Shown: piece by piece, positions 59,870 through 64,000 of the stretch | Layout: every line of letters begins with the position of its first letter | How positions within the stretch are numbered: position 1 is the first letter of the stretch | Assembly (NCBI RefSeq): GCF_041146395.1 | Contig: NC_090989.1 | Span: 174,251,501 to 174,315,500, forward strand | Source: Eulemur rufifrons | Taxonomy: Eukaryota > Chordata > Mammalia > Primates > Lemuridae | Direction: 5' to 3' | DNA length: 64,000 bases | The notes under the pieces: generated by a model | Databases searched by the model: none | The model's input: only the letters and a program-made list of their open reading frames with translations | Told to the model about the DNA's origin: nothing | Position numbers and translations under genes: made by a program

Positions 59870-60240
59870 CAAATTGTTATTATAATAATTATATCAGAAA
59901 ATTTGGAAGGTAGAGAAGATGAAAATATCATCATATTCCATTGTTCCGATATAAAACTATTTTAAAATAAAATTATGTTAGTTTTTTCCCAATTCATGTT
60001 TTTGTGTCATTGTAATTATAGCTTGTGTATGTTTACATCTGCATTTTATTTTTAATAACTTATTTCTATGTTGCTATAATACACCCCATAGATACCATTT
60101 TTAATAATTGCATAATAATTCAAATGAATATACTTGACCATTCTTCTAATGTTGGAGATTGCTGATACATTTTCATTATTATAATATTAAATATAGTGTA
60201 ATGAATATGTTCACATCTAAAGCTTTTGGCCTCTGAATGT
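59870..60240 (-). mobile_element. Old L1 remnant, antisense
   Basis: CATCATATTCCATTGTTCC, then ATGTTCACATCTAAAGC. Diverged antisense L1. Confidence 0.4.
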
Positions 60241-60834
60241 TGGATTTGAGGGTTAAGAACCTAGAAGGAAATCTTTTTAGCCCCCAGTTCTTTAGTAAAA
60301 AAGTCAGTATGTTTAATTTATACCTTTCATTAATTGACTTAAACATAGACATAATCTTCTCTTTGATGTGAAATTTTAGAGGTTCAGAGGTGGGTGAGTT
60401 AAATTTCGGGCTATATAAAATTTTTTAAAGCATTTTATGTAGGCAAGCTATGTTTGTTAACCAAATATTTACTAAATAGCACTGTTTTTTAATTTAATAT
60501 TAGGAAAAGAAATACATGACCTCATAAATATCCTTTAGCTAGACTAAGTAATTTGATGTGCAGTATAATAAGCTTATAACTATTCTGTGGCTGTTAACAC
60601 TAGCCTCAATATTTTTTAAAGTAAAAAATGTCATCAGAATCACATATTTCAGAACGATAGTCATCTTTGTGGATGTTCTGAATCAATTTACCAAGTGGAT
60701 TCTTTTAGAATTAAATGATATTATCATAACATGAACATACCATAGTTTATTAGCCAGCCCCTTGATAAATCTATCAATCTACCATTTCTAATCTTTAGAA
60801 GACTTGCTGTCTCCTGTAAGATTCTGGTATTGTC
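60241..60834. other. Intronic sequence, nothing recognised
   Basis: AT-rich, non-coding. Confidence 0.4.
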
Positions 60835-60960
60835 ACTTATTCATTCAGCATGTCTAGTGCATGTCACACATTGTACTAAGTAATGGTACAAGAACAAGAA
60901 GGACATCTGGCCTTCCTTCGAGGGGCTTACGTCAAGTAGGTGGTATTATAGTCAGGATAT
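60835..60960 (-). mobile_element. L2 LINE fragment
   Basis: TTATTCATTCAGCATGTCTA, then CACATTGTACTAAGTAATGG and CCTTCGAGGGGCTTACG. Confidence 0.55.
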
Positions 60961-62024
60961 GGATGTGTATGGATGCATTTGAAAAGCCACAATAAACTGT
61001 TTCTGGGAATGACTGAAGTCTCATTTGTGCATCTTTAAGTTATTGGCATTTAGGTTAGTGTGCATGATGAGGACTGAGGTCTGGAAAATTCTTAGGTATT
61101 GTTTACCATTACTGACTTTGAAATATGGTTTGATACAGTTTCTGCAATTTTTTTTTTTCCTTTGCTGTTAGCCGTTTACGTCAGTCTGGGTTGTAATTCT
61201 GCTCTTACATGAGGGTGGTTGCATTCGTGGCCTCATGCAGAAGAGGCATTAGTGTAACAAAACTAGAAGAGTTGGGGAAAAGCATAGGATTTTTCAGCAT
61301 TAAGCCTCTTCTTATATAGCATTCTTTATATTCTCCTTGCCATTGCCAATTCTACTTCTACTCCCTTGATATCTAGCAAAGGGCTATGTGTAGTTCCAAG
61401 TGTCCCCTGGAATGGAATCCTACGATGTATCATTAAAGGGTCAAGAGTAATAAAATGCCATTTAAATTAATAATTGAAATCTGAACTGTACTCTCAAGGG
61501 ATAAATCAGATATAATCTTGAAGGATCTTAGTGGGCAGGATGGTGGGTATGTTTTATATTTAGGGATATGTATAAATCCCCCTTTTAGAAAAGATGGAGC
61601 CTTGTTTTTTTTGAATAGGACATTTGCTCCAGTCCTGCTAACATTGCCTGAGGACCACATTAAAATTACACTTTGATCAATAGCAAGGTAAATAGCATAA
61701 TGTCAGGATTTGTCTCTCCGTATGGGATTATTTGTTATATTTTTTCTTCCATTTACTCATCTTTTTTCTTTGATTTTTCTCCAACCATATACATTACACT
61801 TAATAAGAAAAGTAATAAAATGTTTGTCCCTGGGCTTGAGGGCAATGAGTTCAGTACCCTTTCCTCTGTAGGTTTTCTGTGGTTTGTTCCTTTACATGGC
61901 AACAATTTGGGGGCTTTTTAAATAAGCATATTTGCCATATTACTTACTTGTGGCACGGCCTTGGTCACTCCTGAGAAGTGAGGCTGTGATGCATCCTGTA
62001 TATTGTGGTTGGTTTGGAGTCCAA
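60961..62024. other. Intronic sequence, nothing recognised
   Basis: Short open frames without signature. Confidence 0.4.
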
Positions 62025-62230
62025 CAAACCAGAGTTCAGATGTCTGGTCATACGAGAGCAGGCAAGTGACATCAAGACTAGTCATTTCACCCTCTGCCCT
62101 CGGTTTTCTCCTCTGTGAAATGAGATTAGTTGTAGCACTTACGTTTATGGTGAGCATAAAGTAGGATTAATGTATGCAAAGGCCTGAGCATCATGCCTTG
62201 TGTATAAAGATGCTCAACTGAAATTAATTT
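62025..62230 (+). mobile_element. MIR SINE
   Basis: AACCAGAGTTCAGATG, TTCTCCTCTGTGAAATGAG, TATGCAAAGGCCTGAGCATC, sense MIR. Confidence 0.65.
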
Positions 62231-62411
62231 TCCCCTCTAATTTTCTTTTCCCTGAACAGAGAGGGCGAGAATTGTTACAACTCATTCTCATACTCTCCAG
62301 TAACCATTCTGAATATGGAAAATTATAAGGCTTGTTAATTAAATACGTTCTATATATAAGGAAAAATGAACTAAAAATATTGCATTATTTAGGCTTTTAT
62401 TACATGCTTTT

Positions 62412-62447
62412 CCTTAATCATTTCTATTATTAAGGAAATGATTAAGG
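62412..62447. repeat. Perfect 13-bp inverted repeat
   Basis: CCTTAATCATTTC (62412-62424) and GAAATGATTAAGG (62435-62447) flank a 10-nt loop, directly before a CT-rich tract. Confidence 0.9.
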
Positions 62448-63000
62448 ATCTCTCTCTTTCTCCCTCTCTCTCTTTTATAGCAAAGGTTAACTTTCTAAGC
62501 ATATTAAGTAGTAAAAGTATAACGGCATCGTTCCATATTTCAATACCAAAAGGGGGAGAAGAGAACACTCAACTTCAGCGAACACAATGCAAGCATTTTC
62601 TAGAGTGCTAATTAGATAATACACATAAGGTAAGAAAGCTTCAGTTTGGCAGCTGAAACCACTTGTCATTTTGATAAAAGTAGGGGTGCACTTAAGGTCA
62701 TTGGGTCTATACTCATCTGTCATGAGCATCATTTGAGACAAAACTTTCTGGGAAGAATGTTGTTTAATTTAATGCTATTTCTACCACTTTAGCACTTTTT
62801 TTGGTTTGTTTTTCTGAGTGGTTTGTACGTCTTTTTTTTTTTTTTTTTAACATGCGGAGGCAAATAGCAAAATGAAACCAGATCTAGAATTTTTAAAACC
62901 CCAAAGAATTTGGCATTGAAGCTGTTAGGATTAAATTATGTAAACAACCAAGGCAACATTTGTGTGTATGTAGGTCTAAGAACTATTTATTCTTTTTTCT
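62448..63000. other. CT tract, then intronic sequence
   Basis: CT-rich tract at 62448-62475 and a T tract at about 62830-62849; otherwise nothing recognised. Confidence 0.5.
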
Positions 63001-63115
63001 GTTTTTCTAACTTTTTATTATGGAAGACTTCGAATAAGTACAAAAGAATAGCACAGTGTGCCTCCTCCCCCATCTCTCAGCTTTAACAACTATCAGCATG
63101 TGCCGCACTTCTGTT
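63001..63115 (-). mobile_element. L1-type 3' fragment, antisense
   Basis: CTTTTTATTATGGAAGACTT, ACAAAAGAATAGCACAGTG, AACAACTATCAGCATGTGCC, typical of old L1 3' ends. Confidence 0.55.
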
Positions 63116-63894
63116 TATACTTTTAAATGCAGTTGGAAAAGTCTTTATGTCTTATATAAAATTATGGAAAAAATGACTTTGGAAAGTTCTCAAAATATTA
63201 ATATATTAAAGAAATGACTCCTTTTTGAAAGTGATAAAATGAATAGATGAAAAACAATTTATTGTTTTATTATGGGTCATTTGGGAGAGTAAGGAGGATG
63301 TATGTGAAGCGTTGTAAGCTAACTGTGAGCATTGTAAACTAAGAATTAGCAAATGTCAGGTTTTGTTTGCAAGTGTAGTAATGTTCCTTTATTTACTATT
63401 TTATCAGCCAGAAGGGACTTTTAAGTGACACTTCTCAGATATGAACCATGCACTCATAGCCGATGTTCAGAATGACTCAGAAACACCAAAAGCAGGTTCC
63501 CAGTATGCTTTTTGAATCATTAGAATTGTTTACTTTTTATTGTGTATAATTTTAGGGCAAAGTTTATTACTGTGTTAAATTGATAATTCTCAATTTATAG
63601 CATAGCTTTTCCTGTCCATGTGACTGTTTAGAACTCAAGTTTAAATGAAGTCTTGAGTTTTGAATTAGGCTATTTAACAGTGAAGATGACATTTCCTCCT
63701 CCCTCTATAACAAAAAAGGTCCCCTCTGCATGTCAAGACTAGACATGAAATAACTGTGAACGTCACATATAAGAAGGAAACACATCAGTAGTTCATGAGG
63801 TTTCTATGCTATTCCTGTGGCTTGACTAGTTTCTGTGCCTTTTCTTGAAATCTTCCAGCAAGGGGAGAGGAGTGGGGAACTAGCACAGCCTCTC
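63116..63894. other. AT-rich intronic sequence
   Basis: No exon 1M sequence is present here. Confidence 0.45.
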
Positions 63895-64000
63895 TTAGGG
63901 TAGGATTTCTATACTGTGGCATTATTGACATTGGAACCAGAGAGTTCTTTGTTGTGAGGGGCTGTCCTGTGCATTGCAGGATGTTTAGCATCACAGCTGG
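63895..64000 (-). mobile_element. MER5A-type hAT element, cut by the window end
   Basis: ATTATTGACATTGGAACC...GGGGCTGTCCTGTGCATTG, then CAGGATGTTTAGCATCACAG. Same family and orientation as the copy at 509-728. Confidence 0.75.

Noticed and set aside
24380..64000. Search for exon 1M (MITF-M start, MLEMLEY...)
   Set aside because: No matching frame was found on the + strand. In human the distance from 1B to 1M is larger than the remaining window, as far as I recall.
1..64000. CRISPR arrays, operons, tRNA or rRNA genes, prokaryotic features
   Set aside because: None seen; the sequence is vertebrate intronic DNA.

Overview
The window is mammalian nuclear DNA, and the repeats point to a strepsirrhine primate, probably a lemur. 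It holds Alu and 7SL-derived monomers, and L2, MIR, Tigger, hAT and old L1 copies. It also has two young-looking L1 3' ends with a 3' UTR of the lemur/galago kind (33.6-34.1 kb and 54.1-54.7 kb), an Alu of the lemur type (19.14-19.49 kb) and a small TTAA-flanked piggyBac-like element (16.66-16.93 kb). The exact species cannot be read from this window. Family names are assigned by eye from remembered consensus features, not by a search.

The only protein-coding sequence I can support is two exons of one gene on the + strand: MITF, the bHLH-leucine-zipper transcription factor of melanocytes, retinal pigment epithelium, osteoclasts, mast cells and heart. At 12722-12777 lies the coding part of alternative first exon 1H, with 18 complete codons and two bases of a Leu codon followed by a GTAAGT donor. 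At 24130-24379 lies exon 1B (part B1b), the 250-nt exon that all long isoforms share and MITF-M lacks. The phases fit exactly: the CT left by exon 1H joins the first C of exon 1B to make Leu. An in-frame ATG directly upstream (24101) offers a start for isoform B. Exon 1M and exons 2-9 are not here, so everything after 24.4 kb is the start of the long intron towards exon 1M.

Layout: 1-12.7 kb is intron upstream of exon 1H, including a probable solo ERV LTR at 5.72-6.43 kb. 12.8-24.1 kb is the 11.35-kb 1H-1B intron, with a promoter-like segment at about 21.3 kb that could be the retinal pigment epithelium (1D) promoter. 24.4-64 kb is intron with nested repeats (33.0-35.3 kb and 43.1-45.1 kb), several old L1 remnants, and non-repeat tracts that look like conserved enhancers (32.3, 39.4-39.7, 41.3-41.7, 46.9-47.4 and 57.4-58.0 kb).

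How it works together: the locus is a set of alternative promoters, each giving its own first exon, that splice into shared exon 1B. Exon 1B carries the Rag-GTPase-binding segment that links the long MITF isoforms to mTORC1 and the lysosome. I found no new operon-like or defence-like system. The most useful observations are the regulatory candidates, the NAGNAG acceptor of exon 1B, and lineage-specific insertions inside the gene.
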